DNA of 64,000 nucleotides from Tetrahymena thermophila SB210. Lineage: Eukaryota > Ciliophora > Oligohymenophorea > Hymenostomatida > Tetrahymenidae. Position 1 is the first letter of the stretch. Each line of letters opens with the position of its first letter. Location: positions 124,001 to 188,000 of the forward strand of contig NW_002476380.1 of assembly GCF_000189635.1 (NCBI RefSeq), given 5' to 3'. Positions 11,814-25,289 of the stretch are shown one piece after another. The position numbers and the translations under genes were made by a program. Under the pieces are notes generated by a model. That model worked only from the letters and a program-made list of their open reading frames with translations, did no database searches and was not told the DNA's origin.

Positions 11814-14800
11814 ATGAATAAGGAAGGATAAAATATCACTCAGAGTCAAATGAACGTCTTAGAGACTTCAAGGGAAAGATCTACCACTTTACCTATTGCT
11901 AGATAGATAGACTCATAATAATATAGCTAGTTTAGAAGATAGAGTGTTCTTTAAAAAAGCCGCCTCTTTACATTTTGTTAAAATATAAATAACAGAACAA
12001 TAGAAAAAGATTCTTTGTTTCATGAAAATAGAAGCATCAATCTTGACAAGAATAATGAAATTAAAGATGAAAAAGCTAGAAAGCAAGATAAAAAAGGCTA
12101 AGGAATTTTAACTTTGCTGAGAATAAGAAGCTAAAATTAAAACTAAAAATAAATAAATGAAGATATCAGAAGAGAATTCCAAAAAAAAGTTGGAATTTTT
12201 ACAAAAATTAATAGATTTCTATACAATTTATAGCTCAAATCTGGGTTAAAAAATCCAAAATGGTTAAATGATTATATATTAAATGTTATTGGTGATCTCT
12301 CTTTTTCAAAGCTTGAAAATGCATATTAAGTAAAAACTTTTTAGCATTTAGCTTCTATTAAACCAAACAAAACATAATTGAGAAAATAAATGACTGTCAC
12401 AGATAAATTTAGGATCAAGATTTTTAACTTCCAGAAGCAATATTCTAGCATTATTCAAAAACTACCAATTATAGATCCTTCTAGCATCACAAAATAGCTA
12501 TGGGATATATTTATTATATTTTATATATTGCTTGCTGTAGTAATAGTTCCTATTGATAGATTTATTCTCTTTTACACTCAGACACCTTCTTTAATTGTTT
12601 AGTTCAGGACTGCAATTTACAGTTTTTTTACAATAGTCGCAGCTGTAGATATTTTGTCCTAATTTTGCATTGGGATATACCATCAAGGAGAGGTCATTCT
12701 GAATAGGAAAATAATTGCATAATCATACTTAAGAGGATAGTTTATTTTGGACATAATAACATTCACAGTTATATTATTAAGTAAAATTTTCTATTTTGAT
12801 AGATTTTTATATCTTTTAAGAGAATGAAATAAGATAAAAATTTTTTGTAATCATATATTTTTTAAATTAACTATTTATTGTAGGATTTTTTGTAAATGAT
12901 ACTCAAATTTATAATTGCTTGATATTTCTAAAATTGTATAAGCTAGAGAAAATACTTCAACAGTAGTATGAGTTTCAGATCATACGATTCAATAAAGGTC
13001 ATTTTGTTCAACTAGTATAAATCTTTCTAACTGATATATTTATAATTCATTTGATTGTTTCTCTCTTTATTTATATTGGATTTTCTGAAAGTTCAAAAGG
13101 ATGGGTTTCCTGCTTGCAACTCTAAAGTTCTGACTGGTTTAACATGTAATATATTTCATAAAAATGCCTTTTGATTTATTAATAGAGTTATTTTATAATT
13201 AATATAGTTATACTTAAACATTTTATAGTATTTTAATGGTTCATTTAGCCTAGGGATAAAATATAATAAAGCCAGTAAATGTACATATTTTAGCAGCATA
13301 TTTTACATTTTTTTAATTTATTATTTTTTAAAAGAATTTTGAGTTTTGGTTTTTGTCCATCTCTACTGTTCTCTTAATTTCTTCTTTGCTAAGATCAATA
13401 AAAAAGCTATAAAAAGTTCTGAGTGACTATAAAAAAAAGGACAAAGAAGCATTAAAATAAATGAGATTAATTAACATATACTTAAGAGATAAAAACATAG
13501 GCTAAAGGCTTAAAATTAAAATTGTCAAATACCTTTAATTTTAAATGAACTAAAGATAATAAATTCCAATTTAATAAGAGCACTAAATTCTTTAGCTATT
13601 AAGTTAAGAACTTAGAGAGTAAATATTAGTTGAAACCAATCTCTAAATAATTTAAAGAAGTACTATCTTGGCAAATTTTTCTCTTTCTACTTAGAAAAAA
13701 GCAAGTACCTACCTTGAATTAAGGACAATTCACGAAAATGAAACTATATTTGAAGAAGGTGATTATTCTGAAAATCCTTATTATTATTTTTTAAAATAAG
13801 GGGAAATTGAATTTTTTGTTGAAAGTGTTAAAGGAAGCTAATAGATTCTTAGGCTTTAAACTTTACAAAAAGGTAAAATTTTTTCATTATTTTTTTCATA
13901 AATAAACCTTTAAAAATAAAAATGAATAAATAATTATTATTTTTTGAAAGTAAAAATGAATAAATAATTATTTTTTTTTGAAGAATATCTTTATATCATT
14001 TCTTTTAATAGATAATTGGTTTGGAGAAATGTCATTTCTAACGCAAAAAGAGAGAATAGTAGGCGCTATAGCTAAATAAAAATGTGAAGTGTATACTTTA
14101 TCAAGATAAGATTTCTTATGTTTATTGCAGGAGTAGAGTCGTGATTACATTAAGTTTAGTTTATTAGAAGAAAAATTAAGAATGAATGAGACACACATAC
14201 TTAAAATGAAGTGCTGGTCTTGTGAAAGTATAGAACATACAATAAAGAATTGTCCATTAATTCATTTTGTACCAGATATCGAAAAAGTAATTCTTTGCTT
14301 AGCTAAAAATAATAATTTGATAAAATCTTTAAATAAAAAAAGGTAATTTTGAAAGAAAAATTTAGTCTACCTCAAAAAAGGAAAAATGATTTTGAAAGAT
14401 ACCGGTACTTAAAGCAAAGCTCGGTTAAATTGCAAAAATTAGCTGAATAATAATTAAAGAAATTTAAAAAGAAAAATATGTCCTTAATTATAGAAGCTAA
14501 AAAAAAAATGACCTCAAATAAGAAAAAAAAAATTAAAAAAGATACTATATTTTCTGAAACTAACATTTTGAAGGCAGAGAGTTTAAGACTTTAGCTTGCC
14601 TAAATAGGCAACAAAAAATAAGGTTTAAATGTTCCAAGTGATGAAATAAATAAATAAATTGGTGCTAAGTTGGTTGACTCCCTTTCAGATATACTAAGTA
14701 TTGACAAAAAAAATGATAATATAAATTACATAAATTCTGCTTTCACAGAAGTTTCTAGCAGGAATGTGAATGAAACATTGAAATTACAATCTTAAAGGGA

Positions 14801-15794
14801 TAGGAATATTTCAGAAAATAGTAAATAAGGATCTAAGACGAGATTTAGTCCACAGCTATAAGTAAGCAATCAAAAACTTATTTTAAAGTCCGTAAATAAT
14901 TATGGTTAGAATTAAAATATTCATAACTCTGAAGAAGATAAGCAAGCTTAAGAATCAATATCTTAATTATGTGTTTTATCTCCTCAAAAGGCTTAAAGTA
15001 ATAATAACCAAAACACATTACATTATTTTTCTTAAAATTCATTACAAGCTAATTTACAAGCGAATGTTGTTAATCCAAACATTAATTCACTGAATTATAT
15101 TAGTACTAATGGAGGGGGTGGCACTCCTCATCAATTAAATTTTATAAATTATGGTAATCATGGATTTGGTTCTTAAATTTAGTAAATTACATAAACTCCT
15201 CAATTTTCTTCATAAATTCCAACTATGAATTTAAATTCTTCAAATGCAAGTTTAAATACATTGTAATAGTAAGGAATGAAATCAAATACCTTTTTTAACA
15301 GCTTAACTTCAGTTTAGAAATAAAATAGTTATGCTGCTCCTAGTCCAAGTAATAATAAGAGCATAAGTATAATAAAAACTTAGAGCTATAACAGAGGAGC
15401 AAATAAAGCAGCAGCAATATAATCTCAGCAAATATCTGATTTATAAATTTTAAATGAAGAAATCCTTTTAGATTTTAATACGGCTTAAAATCATTATACT
15501 GAATAAAATGCAGAAGATGCTAGTCATAACAAAAGTCCAAAAGAAGCTTCTATAAGTCCAATAAATGAATCTGATCCCAACGAAGAGCACGATTCCCGTA
15601 TATTCATAGAAAACTAAAAAAAAAAGCAAATAAAAAAAGACAATAGTTTTGGAGTTTACTCAATATTCAGCAGGAAAAAATTTTTCGAAGAAGACTAAAA
15701 ATATTAACAATCCCGAAAATAGTCTATTTTTAAGTAAGCAAGTAAATAAAATAACTATACCGATAATGATGAATCCAAAGTAGATAACAATTGA
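11814..15794 (+). CDS. Ion channel with cyclic-nucleotide-binding domain and CCHC zinc knuckle
   Basis: Five exons: 11814-12780, 12884-13145, 13208-13872, 14012-14342 and 14399-15794; 1206 residues. Residues 1-235 are a Ser/Gln-rich cytosolic tail. From about 240 there are six-TM-type segments (LLAVVIVPIDRFILFY, then FRTAIYSFFTIVAAVDIL, ILDIITFTVILL, IFLTDIFIIHLIVSLFIYIG). The pore loop starts IYTQTFYSILMVHLAQGQN (410-428): the usual T-x-G-Y-G filter is replaced by HLAQG. A C-linker and CNBD follow (about 540-680) with EEGDYSENPYYFLKQGEIEF and the FGEMSFL...R646 phosphate-binding cassette. Residues 699-712 form an exact C-x2-C-x4-H-x4-C zinc knuckle. The remaining 490 residues are Asn/Gln/Ser-rich and disordered-looking. 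By family this is a voltage-gated-like cation channel of ciliate type gated or modulated by cAMP/cGMP; ion selectivity cannot be inferred from the odd filter. The intron at 13873-14011 carries a short direct repeat. Confidence 0.9.
13917..13977 (+). repeat. Direct repeat inside a channel-gene intron
   Basis: AAAATGAATAAATAATTATT occurs twice with a period of about 34 nt inside the 139-nt intron 13873-14011. It explains why this intron is longer than its neighbours and looks like a recent tandem duplication. Confidence 0.7.
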
Positions 15795-16592
15795 ATAAAT
15801 TGTTTTTTTCATTTTTTAAATAAATTTTAATTATTTTCAATTTAATCAAACATATTTTCTTTTAAATGTAAAATTAATAAATCTTATAATAAAGCAATAA
15901 GAATTTCTGTTAATTATTATTATAGAGGTAAATTACTAAAAAATTATCCTTAAATTATAATTTTAATCAAGAAGTTTATTTTTAATAGCAAGCTAAGAAT
16001 AGATAAAGTTAAATATTATTTAATTTAATATCAAATTTATAAATATGTTAATATATTTTATTATTTATTTTCTTTTTATTTTACTTCTATTCACTAAAAA
16101 TTTCTCTTTTAATAAATTTAATCATTTGCTTTGATAAAATTAAAATTAGCAAAAAGTATTTATTTATAAATAAAAAATATTTATTTCTTTTTTGTAAGCT
16201 AATTTAAAAAATAATAAAATATTTACTTGTTCTGATTAAAAAAATAAGTTTATTTACTTTTTTTAAATTAAATATTTAAACAAAAATAAATAAATAATTA
16301 TTGATTGATTGTAAAATAATAGTAAATTATTATGTATTTATAATAAGAAAAACTTCAAATAATGATATCAGTATCTTTTATTTTTGAAATTATCTTAATT
16401 GATAATAGTCACTATTGTACTATTGTGGCTAAAACGTAGAAAAAAGCTTGATAATATTTGCGCAAGTTTTAGATATCTTTTCTAAAATGATCATTAAAAA
16501 TTAAAAGAAAAAAAGAATAAATTTAATATATTTTTAAAATAAAAAGTAATAATTGTTTGATTAATAATAAAGATTAAAAGCAAAACTAAAAA
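15795..16592. other. Gene-free A/T-rich spacer
   Basis: About 800 bp of plain A/T-rich DNA. No ORF, RNA or repeat worth naming. Confidence 0.6.
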
Positions 16593-17177
16593 ATGAGCCA
16601 ATTAATTCAAAATACTGAAAAGGAATTCTAGGAATTGACTAAAAAAAGTACTTTTTTGGAAAAATAGCTTCATTTTATATAAATAAATATCTTATTTAAA
16701 TAAAAAAGTGGAAACTGCATACTCATCTTAAACTCAAGATGTTTAAAAGAACTTATTAAATGACTTGATTGAAATTAGAAAAGCTCTCTATACAGATTTA
16801 AGCAATTTTTAGGGTGTAATTATTTACAAATGAACATAATATAATAGATACATTTTCTAATGCTAATTTTAGACTTAAAAATAATAAAATAATTTAAAAA
16901 AGGAAAATTTAGATGAAGAAAATAAGAAATTAAGAGAAGAAAATGCAAGATTAAATTACAGAATTGAAATATTAACTAAAAGTCTCAGAGAAGTTTTAAA
17001 CAACAATGTATTGAAATATGCTTTTATTATACTTATTTATTTTATAATCTATTTTAAATGTTAAAAAATATTCTTAATATATAGAAAGTTAAGGAACTCG
17101 AAAAAGAAAACGAAAAATTGTAATACAACGTTAATCATCTTAGAAATATTGTCAGAGAAAAAGTTCTTAACAATTGA
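16593..17177 (+). CDS. Small coiled-coil protein, 115 aa
   Basis: Four exons, 16593-16647, 16709-16813, 16913-17007 and 17085-17177, with phases that all match. The N-terminal half (TAYSSQTQDVQKNLLNDLIE, then IRKALYTDL) is helical; the C-terminal half is a clear coiled coil, EENKKLREENARLNYRIEIL (about 58-77) and VKELEKENEKLQYNVNHLRN, the last two exons each beginning a new heptad block. The two E-N-x-[KR]-L-x-Y-x-[IV] blocks resemble one another, so an internal duplication is likely. Nuclear or cytosolic location cannot be told. I do not recognise the family. Confidence 0.78.
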
Positions 17178-17969
17178 AAAAATAGTATAAAAAGAGAATA
17201 TAGCTAACAAAAATATTTAAATATTAAAAATAATTGCAAATTTATCTTTGTTAAACGATCTATGTGTTGAAATAAAATACATATTAATCTATCAAAATTT
17301 AAATAATACTTTAATTAATTGATTATTTATTTTTCTTAGAAGTTTTTAAGATTAGTCATATTTCTAAACAAACAAACAAGCAAATTAAACTATTAAAAAA
17401 TATTTCAAAAGTTTATATTTTGCTTGATCTAATTATACTTAAATTCAACGAAATCAATTAGAATTTGATTAATTTATTTAATTCTCAGATTTGATTATAA
17501 AAACATATCAATCATATTAGGGCAAGAATATTGTCTTTTTTTATATATAAAATTTAGACTCTAGCTACTACTGCTCCTTAGAAAAGAAATTTGATTTATT
17601 TATTCTTAGAATATCCAGAATAAATAAGTAAAAATAATAAATTTAAATTTATTAAAAAAATAATAACTTTAAAGATTTATTAAAAATATTTATTTTTAAT
17701 TAGTAAAAATTAGTCAAATTTTCTTTAACTGAAATAAATTTAACTTTTCTATTGAAATTTGAATTAATTTAAAATATTTTTTTTATGAATATTACATTTT
17801 TTTTATCAATTTTTTATTTTAGATAAGATGGTAATAAATAAGAAATATACTTTAATAAGAGAAATTTAATTTAATCTTTGTTGAAATAAATACTTTTTTA
17901 ACTATTTTTAAAAGGGGTATAATATCCTTTTAATTTATTAAATTAGATATTACTATTAAATAAAAGAAT
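17178..17969. other. Gene-free A/T-rich spacer
   Basis: No supported coding or RNA signal in about 790 bp. Confidence 0.55.
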
Positions 17970-19469
17970 ATGATTAATCTTCCAGAGAACATTTTTTGCT
18001 TGGTTTCCTTTACAAGAGTTATAGCTTGCTCTGTGCAGCCTATTTATTTCATGAAATTAGGTCTTGTTCCTTATTTATTAGATAGTTTTATTCATTTAAT
18101 AATTGCAAAATACACTCATGATATTTATTTATACTTTGCACAGAAATTCTAGTAATTAGATCTACTCAATATTGTTTCATCAGTATTAGGGAAAACTTGG
18201 AGAATATCTTTAGGAATAACAGTCTTTTTAAAATTAAATGGACTTATTATGGTTTATATTACGCAGTTAATGTATCATGTTCAAAGTATATCTGATTATA
18301 TCAATGCTAACGAATACTTTACATAAACGATGAATGTAGTTATCTTTATTTTATTAATTGCTAGTTTTAATTTAGACTTACGCTTTTTTATTAAACTTCA
18401 ATGGATTAATGCTATTGCTCAGGTTTGTATAATAGCTTCAATAATAACTATAGCCATCAAGAACCCTAATAATAACATTTTCAATAATATTTTTGGATAG
18501 CCTTCGTGGAATGACTTTTCTTCATTCTACGTAAATAATAATTTTACCTATCACAATTTAATTTATGCTCTACCTTTCTTAAAATTAGATTTAAACAGTA
18601 AAAAAATAGTTAATAAATAAATTCTCAAGATTACTAATTTGACAAACTTTATATAGTATTTTATATTTGGAGTATCAGGATACATTGCTTTAGATCCATC
18701 TGAATTAAATAGCTAACGCTAAAGCTATATATTCTTTGAATACTATAATAAGCAAAACATTATGACCTTCATTCTCCATATTTCTTTTTTATATATGTCG
18801 ATATGGGGTTGCGGCTTTCACTTTATTAATTTAAAAATTTACTTTCTGGATTTCCTAATCAATGATAATAATAAATCTATTAAATAATCTGACTTGAACA
18901 AATTCAAAAAATTACTCTTTGTTGCGTATTGCCTAATGTCTCTTGGTTTTTTTTATACAACTGAATTTTAGCTACAACCATACTCTTACATAGTTGCTAA
19001 CATCTGCTATTTATTTATTTTAATTGTATTGCCTTATAATCTTACTTATCATCCAAAACTTTTGAGTAACAAGCAAATTCATAAACTAAATTATAAAAAT
19101 ATAGAAAGATTTTAATAAATAATACAAAGTGATATAAATTAAAATGAAATCTCTTGTCGTTTAAACTAACTTAATAAAAATATATAATATGAACATCAAT
19201 ATTTCTTTAAAATTTCTAATATTAATGAGTCAATGCTAAGCAAAATTTCTGAAAATGAAGAATAACTGGAAGCACAATTAATTTAATAAATAAATATCCA
19301 TAACTCTAATTAAATACCAATATAACAATTCTAAATAATTTAAAAAAGCGCAGCTTTATAAAAAAGAAATAAGATTAAATAAGTGATATTTAGATTTATA
19401 GTTTTTTTATCATATATAATGGCAATTTTATAATTTATTTTCTTTTTTTATGTGGATGTATTTGATTGA
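17970..19469 (+). CDS. Polytopic membrane protein, transporter-like
   Basis: Single exon, 499 residues, ATG 17970 to TGA 19467-19469. About ten hydrophobic segments are visible, for example VSFTRVIACSVQPIYFMKLG, GITVFLKLNGLIMVYITQLM, VVIFILLIASFNLDL, WINAIAQVCIIASIITIAI, YFIFGVSGYIAL, FILHISFLYMSIWGCGFHFI, LLFVAYCLMSLGFFYT, YIVANICYLFILIVLPYNL and a last one at the C-terminus after a roughly 120-residue Gln/Asn-rich cytosolic loop. The general plan, with G-V-S-G-Y-I-A-L in mid-protein, recalls amino-acid/auxin permease (AAAP/SLC38-like) carriers that import amino acids, but the first AAAP helix signature is weak. Transporter is likely; substrate unknown. Confidence 0.75.
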
Positions 19470-20237
19470 TAATATAGGCAACATTAAAATATTTTTTTTA
19501 AGTTTTAAAATTACTTTTATTTTAATATTTTATTGATAAATAATTTCATATTAAATTAAAACTAAATACTAAAAGCTTTCAAAATAATTTATTAAATTAA
19601 TCATTTTTTCAAAGCAAGTGAAACATAAAAATTAAAAATTATTTTAAAATATTGTTAATCAAATTTAAATTAACAAAGATTTTATAAATTTTATAAACTT
19701 TAACTTCAAATAAAAACCCATTCCCTTCCACTTTTGAATCTTTAATTTTAATTAATTTAACTACTAAAAGAATAAATTTCAAAAAATATCTATTGGTATC
19801 TTAATTATGGATGAACTAAAGTATTTTAAAATATTAATTTAACAGTAATTAAATTTTTTGATTCAGATTATTTAAAAATAAATTATTTTTCTGATTTAGT
19901 TAATTAATTATTAATATCTTGTTACTTCTTATCATTTCAATATTTTAATAAATTTAATTAAATCTGATTTATAAAATATTTTTAAAAATGAATTTTTTTA
20001 AAATATGCTTAATTTGGTGGGATAATTTTAAAAATTAAAAATAAAATTTTTTATTTGTTTGAAAGATATTTATAAATTTACAAAATTTAAACTTGCTTAA
20101 TAACTTTAAAATATAAGTAACTTAGTATAAGTGATAAATATCTAAAGTTACCATATTTATATATTAAAAATTTATTATATATAGATGTTAAAGAGTTATA
20201 ATAAATGAAAAGATTTAATTTGTTACATAAAAATAAG
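19470..20237. other. Gene-free A/T-rich spacer
   Basis: About 770 bp, A/T-rich, no recognised element. Confidence 0.55.
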
Positions 20238-23200
20238 ATGAATTTTTTTTCACCATTTAATTAATAATATGTGGATTACTTATGTTAAATACTCTTTGAA
20301 ACAAAAAGGGATAATATTTTCACCATGAATTTTATTTTTTTCTAAATATTCTTAACAACTACTTATTTCGATTAATCTAATTAGCTAAAAGACCATCAAA
20401 ATTTGAAGATAGCAAATTCGTATTGTATCAAAAGTAAATTAAGCTGGTATTAAACAAATAAGGAGAATAAATATATAATATTACTAAAAGATAACTTTTT
20501 TAGATTATAAACAATATAAAATGTAATACAAGAATGAAATGGATGATCTATTGATTTATCAGCTAGAATAATATAAACTCAAAGATATTTTAAAACAAGA
20601 CTTTGAAGTTTCATGTAAAGTAAATAATACGATCTAATAAATAGTAGAAACATGCAAAGAATAATGTCTTTAACTATTGGAAAAGAGAAAAAATGAATAC
20701 GATTAATATATTTAAGAATAATAATAATAAGAATTGGTTAATCAGCCTGGGTAAATTCCTGCACAGTATTAAGGAGTTGCATAATACGAAGACGATGAGT
20801 CTTAGGAATTAAAAAAAGCTATATATAACATTGATCATCATAAGATGTGGTGCTCCTTTGATGAAATTGATTAGAATGAGTTGGAATTTCCTTCATATAT
20901 GATTCCTCTATATAAAAAAGTCATTTTTTTACTAATTTTAGATTTAACTCTTATTACACTGATATGTCTATTTATGCCTAAATTTAGCATGAATATATTT
21001 AATGATAAAGTTACTACTAATATTAAAATTTAATTTATTATTTATTGGATTAGCACAATCATATTTTTAGCATCTGTTGTGTATTTATTTTCATCTATAA
21101 AACTAATAAGGCTAAGGATAGTTATAGGTACATCTGTAATTAATATTTTATGGCATCTACTATTAATTATTATAAATTATTCAAATTAATCTGATAGGTA
21201 GAGATTGTTTCCTTCTGCCAGCGATGCTTTTTACTTTATAGAATTTTTCGTGAATATAATTCTGTTTGTAGCTTTATTAATATTTGGTGCAAGGATAAAT
21301 GCGATTGTATTAGGATAAAATGATGAACAAGAGTAGGAGCTTGTATAAATTAACAACTAGATAGCAAATGATGAAGAGGAGTTTTAAAATATTCATAATT
21401 AAAGAGAGCAGCCTTTGCATCAAAGTGAGGCATATGCAAGGAGTTAAATAATAAAAAGTTCAAGGTTGCCGAATATTAACAATATAAACAGTAAATTTGT
21501 AAATAATAATATCTAATCTAACTAATCTGTAAAAATGTATGATGAAAATTAAAGAGATATCAATCAAAATAGACACCATTATCTGAATGATACTCTTAGT
21601 AAATTAAATGAAACCAAGTAAATTAATTAAGAAGATACTATTTATGTAAACTAGAATGATATTGCTTACTCTTAAATGAATTTCACAAATGTGGATAAAC
21701 CCGAAGTTACTGAGGTAAACAAATATTTTCTTTTATAGAATTATAATTTATAATATTTATTTCATGATAAATAGGCTAACTAAAAAAATGGGAATTAGAT
21801 ATTTACTTTAAACAATTAATTTTTAACTGAAGAAAATCCTCATTTGACTATTTGTAATATAGGCGATAATAAAATTAAAAAATTCCATAAACCAAATCAA
21901 GTTTATCCATTAAAAGATGAAGATTATAAAAAAAAATAAGAAATCGATACAGTCAAATAGAATGATAAAGTAAATGAATCTGCATATGGAATGAGCTATA
22001 CTAATTAAGAGACTTAAGAAAAGTCTATCAGCAGAGTTACCAGCAGCAAAAATATAGCTTTAGCAAATTAAACTAAGACTCTTTATAAAAAAGATATCTC
22101 TTAAAATACACTTACCACAAAAAGTACTTAAAATAACTTACTTGATACTACAGCAGACAGATCACTGAATCTTACAAGCAAGCAGCTGCTTTAAATATCA
22201 AAAATAAATTAAACTTTTCAGACAAATAAGAGCAATTTAAACAATATGTTCTTAAAACATTAATATGATATGAATTATTGGGGGTCTTAATTTTGTGAAT
22301 ATTCACCTGCTATAAAAACGAGGAGAACTATTGATAAGTACAAAATGGAAATACCTCCTTCTCTAGAAGACCATAAAATGAGTGTAATTGAAAGTTAGAG
22401 ACAACTGCAGATTAAAAAGCAAGAAGAAGAGAGAATAAAAAGGATGAATATAGCTGAATAAGAACTTTAAAATTAGATTTAATAGCTTTAGTAAAATTAA
22501 GATGAATTAAAAAAGAAATACGAGTAAGATTTAGCTAACAAGCTAAGAGAGAAAGAAGAAAATGAGTAAAAGCTTAAAGAAGAATTAAATAGTTTAATAT
22601 TAGAAAGTGAGAGGAAAGAGAGAGAAGCCAAAGAAAGAGAAGAATAAGAGAGGCTTAGATAGATTTAAGAGTAAAAAGAAAGAGAATAGAAAAATAAAGA
22701 AATTGAAGAATAAGAAAAAAATAAGAAAATAAGTGAAGCTAGTAGCAAGAAGAATATAGCACAGTTAATTGATCCTAATTCAACAATTTAAGAAGAGGAA
22801 GAATAGAATAATAGCAGTCTAATTAATAACTCAAGCTAATAAAATTAAAATAATAATATTGAGTAATCTCCTAGTCTTTAGAGGGATAACCCCAATGGTC
22901 AATCGAAAAGTAAGAAATAATTTAAAGTTGCTAGCACTTTGAAAATCAATCCATCAATTATCGAAGAGGAAGAAGGTTCAGAAAGAGAATAAAATTTTAT
23001 AGTTTTTGATGATGACTATAAAGACAAAGACACAGATAGATATATTGACATAAATACATTTGTAAAGTAAGGCATAGGAGCTCCTAATAGTGGATCTTTA
23101 TCTTAATTTCCTTTAAGTGTTTTAAAAGAACCTGACTATAACAGCTAAGCAGTAAGTATTGACGAAGATGAAAATCACCTCAATGAATTAATCAAACTTT

Positions 23201-24300
23201 AAGAACTTTCAACAAAAGAAAAAAATTTAGCCGAATCGAAGCTAATTAGCTCTTCATAAAAGAATGAATTAAACGAAAAAGAAAATAAATATTCTGAAAA
23301 AAAGAAAAACGAAAGTATAAATACAGCAGCAACAACAACAACAACTCAAAGTAATTCAAATGCAACGCAAGGTAACAGAAATTAAAGTTCAAAAGAAGAG
23401 TAAGAAATGAAATTTGATAAGTATGCGACTTTACAATAAAAGGATAATGACAGATACAAATCTACGAAATTTGAAGAAGGAAATAACACAATTGATATCA
23501 CATAAGGAATTGCTGGTGCTGATAATGATGATGATTTAGATGATCCATAAGTCATTAAAAAAAATAATTTCAATTTAAGCAAGTTAAATCAAACTGTAAA
23601 TAGCTTTTATGTATCTAAATCCAATACATAATCAGATTTTTTCCATAATGTTGGTAGTAATTCCAAAAAATAATAAACTTAGACACTCAATGAAACAAGA
23701 AAGAGTGAAAATTTGTAATAAAGTAGACCAAATACCTCAAATAATCAAGTCCCAATTCTACAATTAAATAATTTTAACAGAGGAGCTAATAATAATAGTA
23801 TTATGCCCAATCCTACTACATACTAGTCAATTGCCAACAAATAAAATGCACTTTAAAATTTAGATAGTCATAGAGAAATTTAAAGATAAAATTTAATCAG
23901 ATAAGCTGAAAATTATTTAAATAATAACAATAATTACAGTGGTTCAACCACACCTATTTAGCAAAATGAAAAGGGTTCAAGTAGAATGGAGCTAATAGGA
24001 TAAGATGATTATTAGAATTCACCTGATCCAACATAAAGAGAGTCTAATCCTTTTAGAATATTATAAGACTATAGAATGAGAATAATAGGAGTAAATGATT
24101 TTGATGAAGACATATTGAAATCAATTTCTCATCCAGAAACATTATCAAGAGATTATTCAAAGAGTGAATACTAAAAAATGAAATAAATATTTACAAGAGG
24201 ACAATCTAATTCTAGACTTTAAACACATCCTTTAAAGCAACATGGAAATAACAACGTTTCTCAATAAAAGCTTGACAGCAATCAAAATGTCATCCTTTGA
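20238..24300 (+). CDS. Four-pass membrane protein with long coiled-coil, low-complexity tail
   Basis: Exons 20238-20433, 20504-21714 and 21775-24300 (about 1310 residues). The second intron, 60 nt at 21715-21774, is GT...AG and nearly pure A/T but a multiple of three without TGA, so it could also be translated. The start could be ATG 20238 or the in-frame ATG 20325; the latter opens directly into a signal-like hydrophobic stretch (MNFIFFQIFLTTTYF). Four membrane helices lie at about residues 205-226, 244-264, 272-290 and 311-332. Behind them is a cytosolic region of about 960 residues: Asn/Ser/Thr-rich, then a Glu/Lys/Arg/Gln coiled coil (roughly 22370-22740) with repeated E-K-E-R-E patterns, then a poly-Thr patch at about 23329. 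No known domain. It could tether a cytoskeletal structure to membrane; this is inference from architecture only. Confidence 0.75.
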
Positions 24301-25289
24301 GAGTAATACATATATTTTGGTATATAATTTGCTAATACATTAAAAAAATAAACTATTTTTGAATATTACTAAATAAAACTAATTAAATTAAATAATGTAA
24401 ATTAAACTAACTAATTCAAATATAAAGTATTATTTATCTATTTATATTTCTATCTAAAAATAAACCTTATAACATATTTAGACTGTATATATATAGTTCA
24501 TATTTTATTTAAAAGCTAAAATTACTAACTTAAAAAAATGTTTTATTCAAATTAAAATAAATACTTATTTATCATCTATTAAAGTGTACTCTAAGCACAA
24601 ATTTAATTATTTAGGAATTATTACTAATTGATTAAAAATGAAATAAATTAAAATATTTTAATAATTAATTATGTTTCTCTCAATTTTTTTAAAAATAAAT
24701 TTCTCATTTTATCCCGTTAATTCTAAAAATTGTTTTATTCTATATTATCTTCTATCTAATCATTTAACTTCTTACTGATACTATTTTAAGTAGTCAACCT
24801 AGATATAAATTAATTCATATTTAACTAATTTTTTATGATTTTCTAATTTTGTATTGGATTGCTTTTTAATTAAATTAACTAATTTATTTGATTTCATTAA
24901 AATAAATTTAGAAAAATAATTTAAAAAAATAATTTAAAATTGATTGCTTTATAAAAGATGCACAAACACATACATTTGAAGTAAAAAACAATTTTGAACC
25001 ATCTTTTTTTTTTTTTATGAATACTTCTTTTGTTTGGATGCTAAGAGTATATTTGCAAAGAAAACGATTAGATTATTGTTTAATAGATCTTAGAAATATT
25101 AAACAAAATAAGGCTTGAGAGATACCAATTGACTAATATAATAAATAATGAGCTGCAGCTGCTACTGTAATAAAGAAGAAAAAGAAAGAAAGATATAAAA
25201 AAAATTATATTGATTTTGGAAATTAAAAATCAAAAGGAAAACATTAAATAAAATTAATAAAGAAAAGCAATAAGAAGTATCTTGCAAAG
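24301..25289. other. Gene-free spacer upstream of complex I gene
   Basis: About 990 bp. A 21-codon ORF at 25148-25213 lies 76 bp before the start of the next gene; it may be an upstream ORF or chance. Confidence 0.5.

Noticed and set aside
13146..13207. Apparent frameshift before the channel pore
   Set aside because: A 62-nt GT...AG intron at this position gives a continuous S5-pore sequence.
25148..25213. 21-codon Cys-rich ORF before NDUFV2
   Set aside because: Too short, no splice link to the downstream gene; at most an upstream ORF.
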